Source of the DNA: Sediminicola sp047612485
GTDB lineage: Bacteria; Bacteroidota; Bacteroidia; Flavobacteriales; Flavobacteriaceae
Direction: 5' to 3'
DNA length: 64,000 bases
Assembly: GCA_047612485.1 (NCBI GenBank)
Contig: JBLGAT010000004.1
Location: 8,980-72,979 of the forward strand
Shown in pieces: positions 18,172-27,483 of the stretch. A model generated the notes under the pieces. The model searched no databases. It was not told the origin of the DNA and was given only the letters and a program-made list of their open reading frames with translations. Both the position numbers and the translations under genes were made by a program. Within the stretch, counting starts at the first letter, position 1; the number at the start of each line of letters is the position of its first letter.

Positions 18172-19110
18172 TTAGAAGTTATAGACCACTTCCAAATTAT
18201 AGCCTTGTAATGCTTTTTTTGCTTTATTGATGTCTTGGGTAAATCCTAATATATAACCTCCCCCACCCGAGCCACAAAGTTTCAGGTAGTAATCATTGGT
18301 TTCTATACCATTTTTCCAAAGCTTATGGAATTCTGCTGGAATCATGGGCTTAAAATTATCCAATACCACATTGGAAAGTTGCTTTAAATTCCCAAAAAGG
18401 GATTTCATATTTCCACTGATGAAATCTTCAACGCAGGCGTCAGTATGTTTAATGAACTGGTCTTTCAACATATTCCTAAAACCATCCTGCTTCATTTGTT
18501 CCATGAATATTTGTACCATGGGAGCAGTTTCTCCGATGATACCACTATCCAATAAGAACACGGCTCCCGTTCCTTCTAAATTTTGGGAAGGGATACTGGT
18601 AGATTCTATATTATCCTTTGAATTTATTAGGATGGGTAGACTTAAATAACTGTTCAACGGATCCAATCCGGAAGATTTTCCATGAAAGAAGGACTCCATG
18701 GAACCAAAAATGGACTTTAGGGCAAGTAATTTTTCCCTATTAAGGTTTTCCAAAACCGTAATCTTTTCCACAGCGTACTTGTCATAAATAGCAGCCACTA
18801 GGGCCCCACTGCTGCCTACGCCGTATCCTTGGGGTATGGAACTGTCAAAATACATCCCATTGGATACATCACCTTTTAAGGATATAAAGTCAAATGTCAC
18901 CAATTCTGGATTTTCAAGCTGCATTTGTTCCAAATAAACAGTGAATGCCCTAAGACTTTCATTGGATTTCTTTGCAACTTCCGTCAGGTTCTTCCCGGTT
19001 TTAAGGGCTCCTTTGAAGAAATTATAAGGAATAGAAAGACCTTTTGAGTCCTTTATAATCCCGTATTCCCCAAAAAGTAAAATTTTAGAGTAAAATAATG
19101 GTCCTTTCAT
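18172..19110 (-). CDS. Mevalonate kinase (GHMP family)
   Basis: 312 residues. The N-terminal KILLFGEYGI and the phosphate loop IPQGYGVGSSGALVAA (92-107) are GHMP-kinase hallmarks. The C-terminal LCGSGGGGYILGF is motif 3. Together with the decarboxylase immediately upstream this points to the mevalonate route for isopentenyl diphosphate; Flavobacteriaceae commonly use it in place of the MEP route. Phosphomevalonate kinase is a related fold, so a swap of these two activities cannot be excluded. Confidence 0.82.
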   Translation of the reverse strand: MKGPLFYSKILLFGEYGIIKDSKGLSIPYNFFKGALKTGKNLTEVAKKSNESLRAFTVYLEQMQLENPELVTFDFISLKGDVSNGMYFDSSIPQGYGVGSSGALVAAIYDKYAVEKITVLENLNREKLLALKSIFGSMESFFHGKSSGLDPLNSYLSLPILINSKDNIESTSIPSQNLEGTGAVFLLDSGIIGETAPMVQIFMEQMKQDGFRNMLKDQFIKHTDACVEDFISGNMKSLFGNLKQLSNVVLDNFKPMIPAEFHKLWKNGIETNDYYLKLCGSGGGGYILGFTQDINKAKKALQGYNLEVVYNF

Positions 19111-19181
19111 AGCCTTTTTAAAAATTGAATCCTAAAAGCGATATACAAATAACGCCTTAATTCGCCAATAATGATATTAAT

Positions 19182-20264
19182 TTACATCTTTTTGGCTCCA
19201 TGACCAATTGCATCGCAAATATACTGTCCGTTTTCACAATATGCAACCAACTCATTCTTAATAAATTGATAAACTATTTCCTTTTCTGCCTCGGGGTACA
19301 GTACATGTACATTGGCCCCTGCATCCAAGGTAAAACAAACGTGTGTATTGGTATGCTCACGAAAGGCCCAAATTTTATTGATGATCTCCAAGGTATTGGG
19401 CTTCATCAGTATAAAATAGGGCAAGCTGGTCATCATCATGGCATGAAGGGTAAGTGCCTCACTTTCCACAATTGCTATAAACCCATCCAAATCCCCATTG
19501 GCAAAAACCGACTGTAATTTGGTGAGATTGGCATGTGCCTGTAAAAATCGCTGCTCCGCAAAGGGATGGCCATGCATCAGATCATGTCCTACCGTACTGC
19601 TCACCTGTTTTTGTCCTTTGTCCACCAGTAAGATGGTATCCTGATAATTCTTAAAAACATCATGGACGGGGTGGGGGTACTTAATGGCATATTCATTGGA
19701 ACTCCCCTCGGTTTCTCCGTGCAGTCCCCATTCCATAATATCTCCTTCTATACTTCTACAAGCGCTTCCGGAACCCAAACGGGCCAAAAAGGACGCTTTT
19801 CTTATAAAATACTCCTCCCCCATGTCTGGATACAATTCCTTTTCCAAGCTCATTAAGCATAAGGAAAGTGCACTCATTCCACTTGCGGAAGAAGCTATGC
19901 CACTACTATGTGGAAAAGAATTGGAAGTTTCTATGGTAAAGTGATACGATTTTAAAAAAGGTAAATACTTTTCTACCCTCTCGAAAAAGGTCATTATTTT
20001 AGGTTTGAACGATGCCTTTGGCTTGCCTTCGAACAGTAGGTCAAAGGAGAAATCATTTCCTTTTACTTCCAGCTTTTGATATGCCACAGTAGTGGTGGTG
20101 GCGCAGGTATCCAAAGTAAAACTTATGGAAGGATTGGCAGGAATCTGGTTCTCCTTCTTTCCCCAATATTTTACAAGGGCAATATTACTTGGTGATTTCC
20201 AAGTGATCTTACCATTCGCTACTTTGTTTGAATATGCCAAAGGGACAAAGTCTGTTCCGGTCAT
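19182..20264 (-). CDS. mvaD: Diphosphomevalonate decarboxylase
   Basis: 360 residues. SPSNIALVKYWGK (24-36) and NPSISFTLD are diagnostic for this enzyme, with the GHMP loop PHSSGIASSASG (about 118-129) and LGSGSACRSIEGD (about 163-175). It converts mevalonate diphosphate to isopentenyl diphosphate. It is the first gene of the mevalonate-kinase, prenyltransferase and nitrilase series. Phosphomevalonate kinase, HMG-CoA synthase and HMG-CoA reductase are not in the window. Confidence 0.93.
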   Translation of the reverse strand: MTGTDFVPLAYSNKVANGKITWKSPSNIALVKYWGKKENQIPANPSISFTLDTCATTTTVAYQKLEVKGNDFSFDLLFEGKPKASFKPKIMTFFERVEKYLPFLKSYHFTIETSNSFPHSSGIASSASGMSALSLCLMSLEKELYPDMGEEYFIRKASFLARLGSGSACRSIEGDIMEWGLHGETEGSSNEYAIKYPHPVHDVFKNYQDTILLVDKGQKQVSSTVGHDLMHGHPFAEQRFLQAHANLTKLQSVFANGDLDGFIAIVESEALTLHAMMMTSLPYFILMKPNTLEIINKIWAFREHTNTHVCFTLDAGANVHVLYPEAEKEIVYQFIKNELVAYCENGQYICDAIGHGAKKM

Positions 20265-20281
20265 TTGGTGAATAATTTCTG

Positions 20282-20289
20282 CAAAGATA
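20282..20289 (-). promoter_or_regulatory. -7 promoter box of the mevalonate operon
   Basis: On the minus strand it reads TATCTTTG, a perfect TAnnTTTG, 17 bases before the mvaD ATG. The intergenic space to tspO on the other strand is only 93 bases, so the two promoters are back to back. Confidence 0.5.
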
Positions 20290-20357
20290 GTTTTTAAGGG
20301 GTTTTACGATGCTCCCAAAGAAAATTAATTACTACTTTAGGGTCTTACAGCCAAATT

Positions 20358-20831
20358 TTGAAAAAGAGAATATACTATATAACCATCTCCGTTGCGGTTT
20401 GTTTGCTGATTGGTTTCCTTTCCAGTTTTGCAACACAATCATCTATAAACGATTGGTACGTAACCTTGAACAAGCCAAGTTTTAACCCTCCCAATTGGAT
20501 CTTTGCCCCTGTATGGACTATACTTTACATAATGATGGGCATAGCGGCAGGCTTGGTCTGGTCAAGGGGCTTCTATCATGTCTGGGTGAAAACCGCCCTC
20601 TACCATTTTGGCTTCCAACTATTGCTCAATGGTCTTTGGAGCATCGTCTTTTTTGGTTTTCAAAATCCCTTAATGGCCCTGTTCGTCATTTTGGCCTTAC
20701 TGGTTTTGATCGTATTGACCATTAAATGGTTCAAAGTGGTTCATAGACCGGCCGCCTATTTGATGATCCCATATTTCCTTTGGGTATGTTTTGCAACGGC
20801 ATTGAATTATAAGATCTGGGAGTTAAATTAA
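20358..20831 (+). CDS. TspO/MBR family membrane protein
   Basis: 157 residues with five transmembrane helices. The family motif NKPSFNPPNWIFAPVWTILY (about 38-57) and the ALNYKIWELN end are clear. TspO proteins bind porphyrins and other small ligands, and in bacteria they affect tetrapyrrole or stress responses. The start is TTG at 20358: the frame is open back to a stop at 20295 but holds no ATG or GTG. It is divergent from mvaD and convergent with the flavoprotein gene. Confidence 0.9.
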   Translation: MKKRIYYITISVAVCLLIGFLSSFATQSSINDWYVTLNKPSFNPPNWIFAPVWTILYIMMGIAAGLVWSRGFYHVWVKTALYHFGFQLLLNGLWSIVFFGFQNPLMALFVILALLVLIVLTIKWFKVVHRPAAYLMIPYFLWVCFATALNYKIWELN

Positions 20832-20920
20832 TTAGATCTAATGTGAATCCCTTGAATTAAGATTTTTGGCAACACATTGATTTGATCCATTGGTTTCGGT
20901 TCCAGCCTACTTCTATCGCC

Positions 20921-22186
20921 TCAATTTCCCGCTATTGCTTTAGCTGCGATAAAAGCACCTGTCCATGCATTTTGAAAATTAAAACCTCCCGTTATAGCAT
21001 CAACATTCATGACTTCCCCTGCAAAATAGAGTCCAGGAGTAATTTTACTTTCGTAAGTCTTAAAATTTATTTCTTTTAAATCGATGCCCCCTGCAGTGAC
21101 GAATTCCTCTTTAAAGGTACTTTTGCCATCAACCATGAACTCGGAACCCGTTAGTTGTCCAGTCAATTCCTGTAGGTCATTCTTGGAAACGTCGGCCCAC
21201 TTGGTACTGTCAGAAATCCCAGCTGCCTTTACCAGATTTATCCACAACCTTTTTGGTATATCAAAGGCATTGGTCCTCAAGATGGTCTTTTTTGCTTCAA
21301 TATCCTTTATGTCCAATAATTGTTGGTATACCCCTCCCTCGTGATAGGCTGGCAACCAATTCACACGAATTTTAAATTTGTACTTATAATCGCTTAAAAT
21401 TCTGGCACCCCATGCCGATAGCTTCAATATTGCTGGGCCACTCATTCCCCAGTGGGTAATCAACAACGGCCCTTCTGACTGAAGGCTGAGCTGTTGTGCC
21501 ACCTTACTTTTTAGGGCAATGTTCACCTTGGAATCTACTGGAGTTGGCGGCAAGACCTCAACCGATGCATGCGTACTTACGCCCGGAATTCCTGCAATAC
21601 GGTCGTCTTTAATATTGAAAGTAAAGAGGGACGGAACGGGGGGCACAATAGAATGCCCTAAATCTTCGAGCATCTTCCAAATTTTTGGATTACTGCCCGT
21701 TGCCACCAATATTTTTTCGGCTTGAAATTCCTTTTTAATGGATTGGACCGTAAAGCCATTCTCCGATTTTGTGATTCCTGTGACCGAGCTACTCATTAAA
21801 ATGGTTACACCCAGTCGATCCACCTCACCCATAAAGCAATCGATTATGGTCTGGGATGAATTTGAAACTGGAAACATACGGCCATCCTCCTCAATTTTGA
21901 GGGGCACCCCCCTAGCTTCAAAAAATGCTATGGTATCTCCGCTACAGAATGTATGGAATGGTCCTAATAATTCTTTTTCTCCTCTGGGATAATGGCTTAC
22001 CAATTCCCCGGGATCAAACTCGGCATGGGTAACGTTACATCGTCCTCCCCCGGATACCTTTACCTTGGTGAGCACTTCCTTTCCGCGCTCTAAAAGAAGG
22101 ATTTTTAATTTTGGGTTTTCCTCCGCTATATGGATGGCCGCAAAAAAGCCCGCAGCCCCACCCCCAATTATCAGCACATCATACAT
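20921..22186 (-). CDS. HI0933/BaiN-family FAD-dependent oxidoreductase
   Basis: 421 residues. The FAD Rossmann motif IIGGGAAGFFAA is at the N-terminus and KVSGGGRCNVTH (about 42-53) is the family's second signature. The C-terminal GLYFAGEVMNVDAITGGFNFQNAW closes the FAD site. Function in most bacteria is unassigned; some members reduce bile-acid derivatives in gut species, which does not fit here. Its start shares a base with the stop of the upstream lipoprotein gene. Confidence 0.85.
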   Translation of the reverse strand: MYDVLIIGGGAAGFFAAIHIAEENPKLKILLLERGKEVLTKVKVSGGGRCNVTHAEFDPGELVSHYPRGEKELLGPFHTFCSGDTIAFFEARGVPLKIEEDGRMFPVSNSSQTIIDCFMGEVDRLGVTILMSSSVTGITKSENGFTVQSIKKEFQAEKILVATGSNPKIWKMLEDLGHSIVPPVPSLFTFNIKDDRIAGIPGVSTHASVEVLPPTPVDSKVNIALKSKVAQQLSLQSEGPLLITHWGMSGPAILKLSAWGARILSDYKYKFKIRVNWLPAYHEGGVYQQLLDIKDIEAKKTILRTNAFDIPKRLWINLVKAAGISDSTKWADVSKNDLQELTGQLTGSEFMVDGKSTFKEEFVTAGGIDLKEINFKTYESKITPGLYFAGEVMNVDAITGGFNFQNAWTGAFIAAKAIAGN

Positions 22187-22938
22187 TAATGTAAACGTTC
22201 GGGAAAGTTCGTAAAAATACCATCTACGCCTAAGTCCTTCATTTTTTCAATGTCTTCAGGTTCATTTACGGTATAGGTATAAATTTTAAAACCTTCAGCT
22301 TTGATCTCCTCAATATTTTCCTCTGTGAGCATTTTATAATCCGGATTAATGGCTGCCGCTCCCAATTCCTTGGCCACTGGAATGGCCTCCAACGGGTTCC
22401 CGTCCGTGAGTACTGCAATGGCGATATTCTTGTTTAACTTGCGCATATCCCTCAGTTCATTCCAATTAAAACTGGAAATCAAGAAATCTTCCAATTTCCA
22501 ACCTCTTTCTTTAACATAATACTCTATAATAAAGTTCACGCGATCTGCGGTACCTGCACCTTTTAATTCAATGTTCAAGGGCACCTTATGGTCTATAAGT
22601 TTCAGCACATCCTGCAACATGGGTATCTTATGATTACCATCAAGGGTAACTAATCTTAAATCAAAAATATTATAGTCTTCAATTCTTCCCCCTGCGTTGG
22701 AAAGTCTCTCCAAGGTTTCATCATGAAACACAACAATTTCTCCACTTTTGACTTTAAAAACATCTATTTCTATCATATTTACACCAAGATCCATAGCCTT
22801 TTGAACGGAGGCCAAGGTGTTTTCAGTTTCGTGGCCCATGGCCCCTCTATGTCCTATTACAAGGGTTTCGTTCATTTTTTTGCAATTTGATAATAAAAGT
22901 AAGCAGCCAAGGCCTAAAAGAAAGCGGAATATTTTCAT
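22186..22938 (-). CDS. Glycerophosphodiester phosphodiesterase lipoprotein
   Basis: 250 residues. A signal peptide ends at a lipobox LLLSNC with Cys19. The GDPD catalytic region is IGHRGAMGHETENTLAS (about 28-44) with the metal Glu/Asp pair IEIDVF (about 57). It would split deacylated phospholipid head groups into an alcohol and glycerol-3-phosphate in the periplasm or at the surface. It sits upstream of the flavoprotein gene with a one-base overlap, so the two are co-transcribed. Confidence 0.9.
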   Translation of the reverse strand: MKIFRFLLGLGCLLLLSNCKKMNETLVIGHRGAMGHETENTLASVQKAMDLGVNMIEIDVFKVKSGEIVVFHDETLERLSNAGGRIEDYNIFDLRLVTLDGNHKIPMLQDVLKLIDHKVPLNIELKGAGTADRVNFIIEYYVKERGWKLEDFLISSFNWNELRDMRKLNKNIAIAVLTDGNPLEAIPVAKELGAAAINPDYKMLTEENIEEIKAEGFKIYTYTVNEPEDIEKMKDLGVDGIFTNFPERLH

Positions 22939-22961
22939 TTTGATCGGTTTTAATGAGCTTT

Positions 22962-22969
22962 CAAAAATA
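22962..22969 (-). promoter_or_regulatory. -7 promoter box of the GDPD-flavoprotein pair
   Basis: Minus-strand TATTTTTG matches TAnnTTTG and lies 23 bases upstream of the GDPD ATG. The 192-base gap to the divergent gene at 23131 is AT-rich; TATCTTTA near 23092-23099 is a weaker candidate for the plus-strand gene. Confidence 0.45.
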
Positions 22970-23130
22970 CAATTTGAAATGGAATTAGCACTACTTGAAT
23001 TTATAGATTTATATATAGCATATTCAATCCTTTAAGGTTTAAATATCTAATTATATTGTTAATTTATTATAGATATCGTAATCTATATTAATTATCTTTA
23101 AGTAACCATAACCAATTAAATCAATAAATT

Positions 23131-23544
23131 ATGTTTTCAAAATCAAACGTACTGGCCACAATTATAGGCTTTGTGGTCATGTTTATGTTGGGCTATGCCA
23201 TTTGGGGGATAGCCACAGCGGACTTCTTTGAGGCCCACGCCACAAACAATATAATGAAAGACCCACCCAATATGTTGTTTATCGCCTTGGGGAATTTGAT
23301 AGGAACGTTTGCCATAAGCACCATCTACGGCAAGTGGGCCGCAGGGGCATATAGCGCCGCCAATGGTTTCGCCTTTGGGATTTGGATAGGAATATTTGTC
23401 GGTCTGGGAATGGGCTTGCTTTGGTATGGCACCTCCGAACTAATGGATATGACAGGTCACTTGGTAGAAGCTATCATTGACATCATCTTCTATGGAATTA
23501 TAGGCGCAGTTATTGGATTTGTATATCAAAAAACAGCGGCTTAA
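23131..23544 (+). CDS. Small four-helix membrane protein of unknown function
   Basis: 137 residues, four predicted transmembrane helices with many Gly residues. A short polar loop after helix 1 (FFEAHATNNIMKDPPN) and the YGKWAAGAYSAANGFAFG segment stand out, and residues similar to this occur in unnamed flavobacterial proteins as far as I recall. I assign no function. It is a single gene ending in a strong bidirectional terminator. Confidence 0.65.
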   Translation: MFSKSNVLATIIGFVVMFMLGYAIWGIATADFFEAHATNNIMKDPPNMLFIALGNLIGTFAISTIYGKWAAGAYSAANGFAFGIWIGIFVGLGMGLLWYGTSELMDMTGHLVEAIIDIIFYGIIGAVIGFVYQKTAA

Positions 23545-23601
23545 AAGCATAAAAAAAGAACTGGGTAATTCTTGGTTACGCCAGTTCTTTTTTTATGCTT
23601 T
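23544..23601. terminator. Bidirectional terminator between convergent genes
   Basis: A 21-base perfect inverted repeat: left arm 23544-23564, right arm 23581-23601, with a 16-base loop that itself starts GTAA and ends near TTAC. The arms include runs of seven A and seven T, so it works in both directions. It serves the small membrane protein gene (plus) and the alpha-amylase gene (minus). Confidence 0.92.
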
Positions 23602-23640
23602 ATTTGGATACAAGGTATATTCCATGGGATAAATAAACCC

Positions 23641-25530
23641 CTAATCTGGCTGATTTTCCAATTTATATATAAAAGACTGCAAAGGCTTTATATCAACGCG
23701 CATCCTTGCATTTCCTTTTTGCACCTTAAGGATAGCTGTACCCTTACCATAAAGCTGATCTGACAATAAATAATCCCCCTCTTTTAATTGCCAATTATTA
23801 ATAAGGTCATTTGGCAGGCCGAGGCTAAAACCATATGTGTCATTGGCATCAAAATTGGTGACGATGATCAATTTTTCCGTGTCTGACCATCTGGCAAAGG
23901 AAAAAACACGATGATTGTACCATTCTGTATTTTCCCTGTTGAAGGAGTGTATCTCTTGGTAGTTACCCATTAATGCACTGCTCTGAATGGTAAAATTCAA
24001 AAGTCTTTTGTAAAAATCCCTTAATTCCTTTTCTTCTGGTTTTAAGGCGGCACCATCAAACTTTTTATTGTTTACCCATCGCTGCAAATGGGGCACTCCT
24101 ATATAGTCAAAAATAGAGGTACGACCAACGCTTCCAAATCCAGGATTTTCCAACCCAGGCTCTCCCACCTCTTGTCCAAAATAAATCATGGTGGGGGAAG
24201 TACTGATTGTTGCGGAAACTACCATTGCAGGCTTACCATTTTCAGCACTGCCTGCAAATTCGGGACTTGGCAGACGTAGTTCATCATGATTTTCCAAAAA
24301 GTGCAACATATGATGTTCTATATCCAACATACTCTGTTGTACCGTATTGATCTGGTCTGTCCAGCCGTGTCCTTGAATTATTGGAACCAAGGAATCGTAC
24401 AACCCCACCTTATCATATAAATAGTCCATTTTACCCTTAAGGATATAATCCCTGTACAAGCGTGGTCGGTAAACCTCTGCCATTAAGAAGGCGTCCGGAT
24501 TCTTCATTTTGATGGATGAGTTCATAAAGCTCCAGAACTCTACGGGAACTATTTCAGCCATATCATATCGGAAACCATCTACCCCAAAATCGATCCAATA
24601 CAAGGCGATATCTCTAAATTTTTTCCAACTATTGGGCACATCCTTATCAATCCAAAACTCGAAATGGGCCTTGTAATCTTTTGTATCATACCCTTCAGGC
24701 AGGGTATCGAACTCGTACACTCCATCTGGGGTAATACCATAATTAATTTTCACGGTCTCATACCAATCATTGAATCCGGGTTGGGAGGTTCGCGCTCCAT
24801 TCCCGGTCCATTTTGCAGGGAATTCATCAAATTTATCGTCGATTAATTTTGATTTTTCTCCTCCCAAAGGCAAGTAACCATGCTCCCAATGGGGCACTAT
24901 AAAAGGTTTTCCAGGATTATAATAGAAATTATTGTCTCGCTTATAGGTTACCGAAGTATCGTCCTCTGCACCAAAATCTACAACCCCTTCAGGATTATTT
25001 TTTCCTTCATATTTTCTGGCAACATGGTTGGGAACAATATCAATGATCACTTTCAATCCATTTTTATGGGTTCGCTCCACTAGTTCCTTAAACTCTTCCA
25101 ACCTCTTGGCGGGATCTGTTGCCAAATCAGGATTCACATTATAATAATCCTTTACTGCATAAGGAGAACCAGCCCTTCCCTTCACCACCTCTGGATCATC
25201 ATTGGAAATTCCATAGGCAGTATAATCATTTATTACGGCATGATGTGGAATCCCCGTATACCAGACATAGGTAACCCCGAGATCCTTGATCCCTTTCAGG
25301 GCCGCATCGGTAAAGTCGGCAAATTTTCCGACCCCATTTTCCTCAAGGGTTCCCCAAGGCTTATTTGTGGTATTTGTATTCCCAAATAACCGGGTAAAAA
25401 CCTGATAAACCACTTCTTTATGTTCTTCTGCCTTTTTCATTTCCAAATCTTCTTTTTTCTCTTGTCCACAACCAAATATTAAAAGGCATGCGCTGATAGC
25501 ACTAAAGATAATAAATGTAATTTTCTTCAT
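23641..25530 (-). CDS. Lipoprotein alpha-amylase (GH13)
   Basis: 629 residues. A signal peptide ends in LLIFGC (Cys21), so it is a lipoprotein, likely at the cell surface or facing the periplasm. The GH13 barrel is complete: DIVPNHVAR (region I), GFRYDMAE with the nucleophile (about 323), LMAEVYRP with the acid/base Glu (about 350), and FLENHDELR (about 413). No starch-binding module is obvious, and the acidic, Lys-rich linker after Cys21 is about 15 residues. It is the last gene of the alpha-glucan cluster, 72 bases after the neopullulanase-like gene, and would make maltodextrins from starch or glycogen (role comparable to SusG). Confidence 0.88.
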   Translation of the reverse strand: MKKITFIIFSAISACLLIFGCGQEKKEDLEMKKAEEHKEVVYQVFTRLFGNTNTTNKPWGTLEENGVGKFADFTDAALKGIKDLGVTYVWYTGIPHHAVINDYTAYGISNDDPEVVKGRAGSPYAVKDYYNVNPDLATDPAKRLEEFKELVERTHKNGLKVIIDIVPNHVARKYEGKNNPEGVVDFGAEDDTSVTYKRDNNFYYNPGKPFIVPHWEHGYLPLGGEKSKLIDDKFDEFPAKWTGNGARTSQPGFNDWYETVKINYGITPDGVYEFDTLPEGYDTKDYKAHFEFWIDKDVPNSWKKFRDIALYWIDFGVDGFRYDMAEIVPVEFWSFMNSSIKMKNPDAFLMAEVYRPRLYRDYILKGKMDYLYDKVGLYDSLVPIIQGHGWTDQINTVQQSMLDIEHHMLHFLENHDELRLPSPEFAGSAENGKPAMVVSATISTSPTMIYFGQEVGEPGLENPGFGSVGRTSIFDYIGVPHLQRWVNNKKFDGAALKPEEKELRDFYKRLLNFTIQSSALMGNYQEIHSFNRENTEWYNHRVFSFARWSDTEKLIIVTNFDANDTYGFSLGLPNDLINNWQLKEGDYLLSDQLYGKGTAILKVQKGNARMRVDIKPLQSFIYKLENQPD

Positions 25531-25602
25531 AGGGAAATAGCTCAGATTTTGTAATTGCCAACAAATTCCACTTATTATGTTTAAATCCCATCCCTGTGGA
25601 TA

Positions 25603-27390
25603 TTATTTTTCCAATTCAATGATCATGCTTTTCTTGGGACCAATGGTGAGTTTATTGCCCAATTTTATCACGGTATCTGTCAACACTTCCTTCCCTTGTA
25701 GAAAACCCATCAAGTTTTCGGCAAACCTGTCCAATGAAAGATGTTTTGTTGTCTTATTGTTGTTCAGGATCACCATCACTGCTTTCCCTTCCACATATCT
25801 GAAATACACATACACCTCCTCCTCTGGGACATACTGGGTGGTCTTTCCTCCATGGATAACACAGGCATTTTTTCGCCATTTAAAAAGCTTCTTTGAGAAA
25901 TTGAAATAGTTGTTTTGCACCTCATTCCTTCCCTTGGCCGTAAAAGCCGTTATGGTATCTTCTTGCCAACCTCCTGGGAAATCCCTGCGGATATCCCCAT
26001 CGCCTTTAGATTTATCTCCCTTCATTCCTATCTCGCTGCCGTAATAAATTTGGGGAATGCCCCTCACGGTCGCGATTAGAGTCATTGCCAATTGGTAATC
26101 CTCAAAATTAGGATACAGCTCATTTATCCTAGGGGTATCATGGTTTTCTGCAAATACCAGAATATTATTGATGTTGGGATAAAGGAAGTCGTTCACAAAA
26201 TTCTCGTAAACCTGGATAATCCCGGTGTTCCATGAAGGTTTTTCAACCTTAAAAACTTCCATAATGGCATCGTGAAGGGTGAAATCCATTACCGTGGGCA
26301 AGTTGGAGTTATAACCTTGAATAGCACCCACCTGGCTATCCTTTTGCCAATAGGCCATCTGTGCCTGATCATGCATCCAGACTTCCCCAACAATGTTGAA
26401 ATTTGGATATTCTTCGGTTATGGCCTTGGTCCACTTAGCAATCCCTTCCTTATCGTTAAAGGAATAAGTGTCTACCCTAAACCCATCCAAATCAGCATAT
26501 TCAATCCACCAAATGGCATTTTGTGTAAGATAGTTCAATACCAAGGGGTTCTTTTGATTAAGATCGGGCATGGACTTTACAAACCAACCATCCATACAAT
26601 ACTTATAATCGTATTGAGACACATTGGGATCCATTTGAGTGGTCATTCTGTAGTTCGTCTGCCCATACCCTGGAAACTGATGGATCCAATCATAGGTTGG
26701 CAGATCTTTCATCATCCAATGGGTTATGCCCCAATGATTGGTGACATAATCATAGATCAATTTCATATCCCTTTTATGGAGCTCTGATGCCAAGCGCTTA
26801 TAGTCTTCATTGTTTCCAAATCTTGGATCAATCTTATAGACATCGCTCTGGGCATAGGTATGGTAAGAATATTTTTTATCATTATCCTCGCACAGGGGCG
26901 TACTCAAAATAGCGGTTGCACCCAATTCCTCAATATAATCCAAATGGTCAATGATGCCTTGTATATCACCTCCATGTCGGCCACCATCCAATTTCCTATT
27001 GACTTTCTCAATTACATCCGGATGGGAGTCTATGGCTGGATTTCCATTAGCAAAACGATCGGGCATCAACAAATAAACCAAATCCGAGGCATCATAGCTT
27101 TCCCTATCTGAAGAATTAGGTCTGCGTTCCCTTAATTCATAGGGAATGGTTTGCACCAAATTATCACCATCCTTCAACAGAATTTTGAAGATTCCCGCTG
27201 TTACACCTTCGGTATTTAAGGTAATGAACAGGTAGTTTGCATTCTCTGTGCGTTCTTCACTTTCAATTCTCAACCCTTTGATTTCAGGGGTGTAGGAAGC
27301 AATACCCTTTCCGTACAGCATGACCTGCACCTGGGTATTTTTCATGCCACTCCACCAAAATGGAGGCTCTACCCTATCTATCTGTGCCAT
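25603..27390 (-). CDS. Neopullulanase/cyclomaltodextrinase-like GH13 (SusA-like)
   Basis: 595 residues as read from ATG 27390. An N-terminal early-set domain (about 1-90, starting VEPPFWWSGMKN, typical of SusA-type enzymes) precedes the barrel with DYVTNHWG, GFRVDTYS (nucleophile Asp, about 305), VGEVWMHD (Glu, about 334) and FAENHDTPR (about 415). It would cleave alpha-1,4 links in short maltodextrins. The reading frame starts exactly at the point where family members are cleaved by signal peptidase (MAQ-I). A signal-peptide-like coding stretch lies just upstream in another frame (27374-27442), so the protein is either cytoplasmic here or the gene has a frameshift. Confidence 0.87.
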   Translation of the reverse strand: MAQIDRVEPPFWWSGMKNTQVQVMLYGKGIASYTPEIKGLRIESEERTENANYLFITLNTEGVTAGIFKILLKDGDNLVQTIPYELRERRPNSSDRESYDASDLVYLLMPDRFANGNPAIDSHPDVIEKVNRKLDGGRHGGDIQGIIDHLDYIEELGATAILSTPLCEDNDKKYSYHTYAQSDVYKIDPRFGNNEDYKRLASELHKRDMKLIYDYVTNHWGITHWMMKDLPTYDWIHQFPGYGQTNYRMTTQMDPNVSQYDYKYCMDGWFVKSMPDLNQKNPLVLNYLTQNAIWWIEYADLDGFRVDTYSFNDKEGIAKWTKAITEEYPNFNIVGEVWMHDQAQMAYWQKDSQVGAIQGYNSNLPTVMDFTLHDAIMEVFKVEKPSWNTGIIQVYENFVNDFLYPNINNILVFAENHDTPRINELYPNFEDYQLAMTLIATVRGIPQIYYGSEIGMKGDKSKGDGDIRRDFPGGWQEDTITAFTAKGRNEVQNNYFNFSKKLFKWRKNACVIHGGKTTQYVPEEEVYVYFRYVEGKAVMVILNNNKTTKHLSLDRFAENLMGFLQGKEVLTDTVIKLGNKLTIGPKKSMIIELEK

Positions 27391-27442
27391 AATGGAAACA
27401 GTAGGACACTACAGTGCATGTGAACAAGAAAATATTTTTCAT
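27374..27442 (-). pseudogene. Out-of-frame signal peptide of the SusA-like enzyme (one-base shift)
   Basis: The minus-strand ATG at 27442 opens MKNIFLFTCTVVSYC and stops at 27374. Reading on in the enzyme's frame after a stop at 27409-27411 gives CPTVSIMAQ joined to IDRVEPPF. Removing one base near 27410 would fuse them to a normal Sec signal peptide with Lys2, a hydrophobic core and an Ala-Gln cleavage site. This is seen directly. Whether it is a true mutation or a sequencing error cannot be told here. Confidence 0.6.
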
Positions 27443-27483
27443 GCATCTTGGATTAATTAAAACGCCAGTTTATTCTATTGAGA

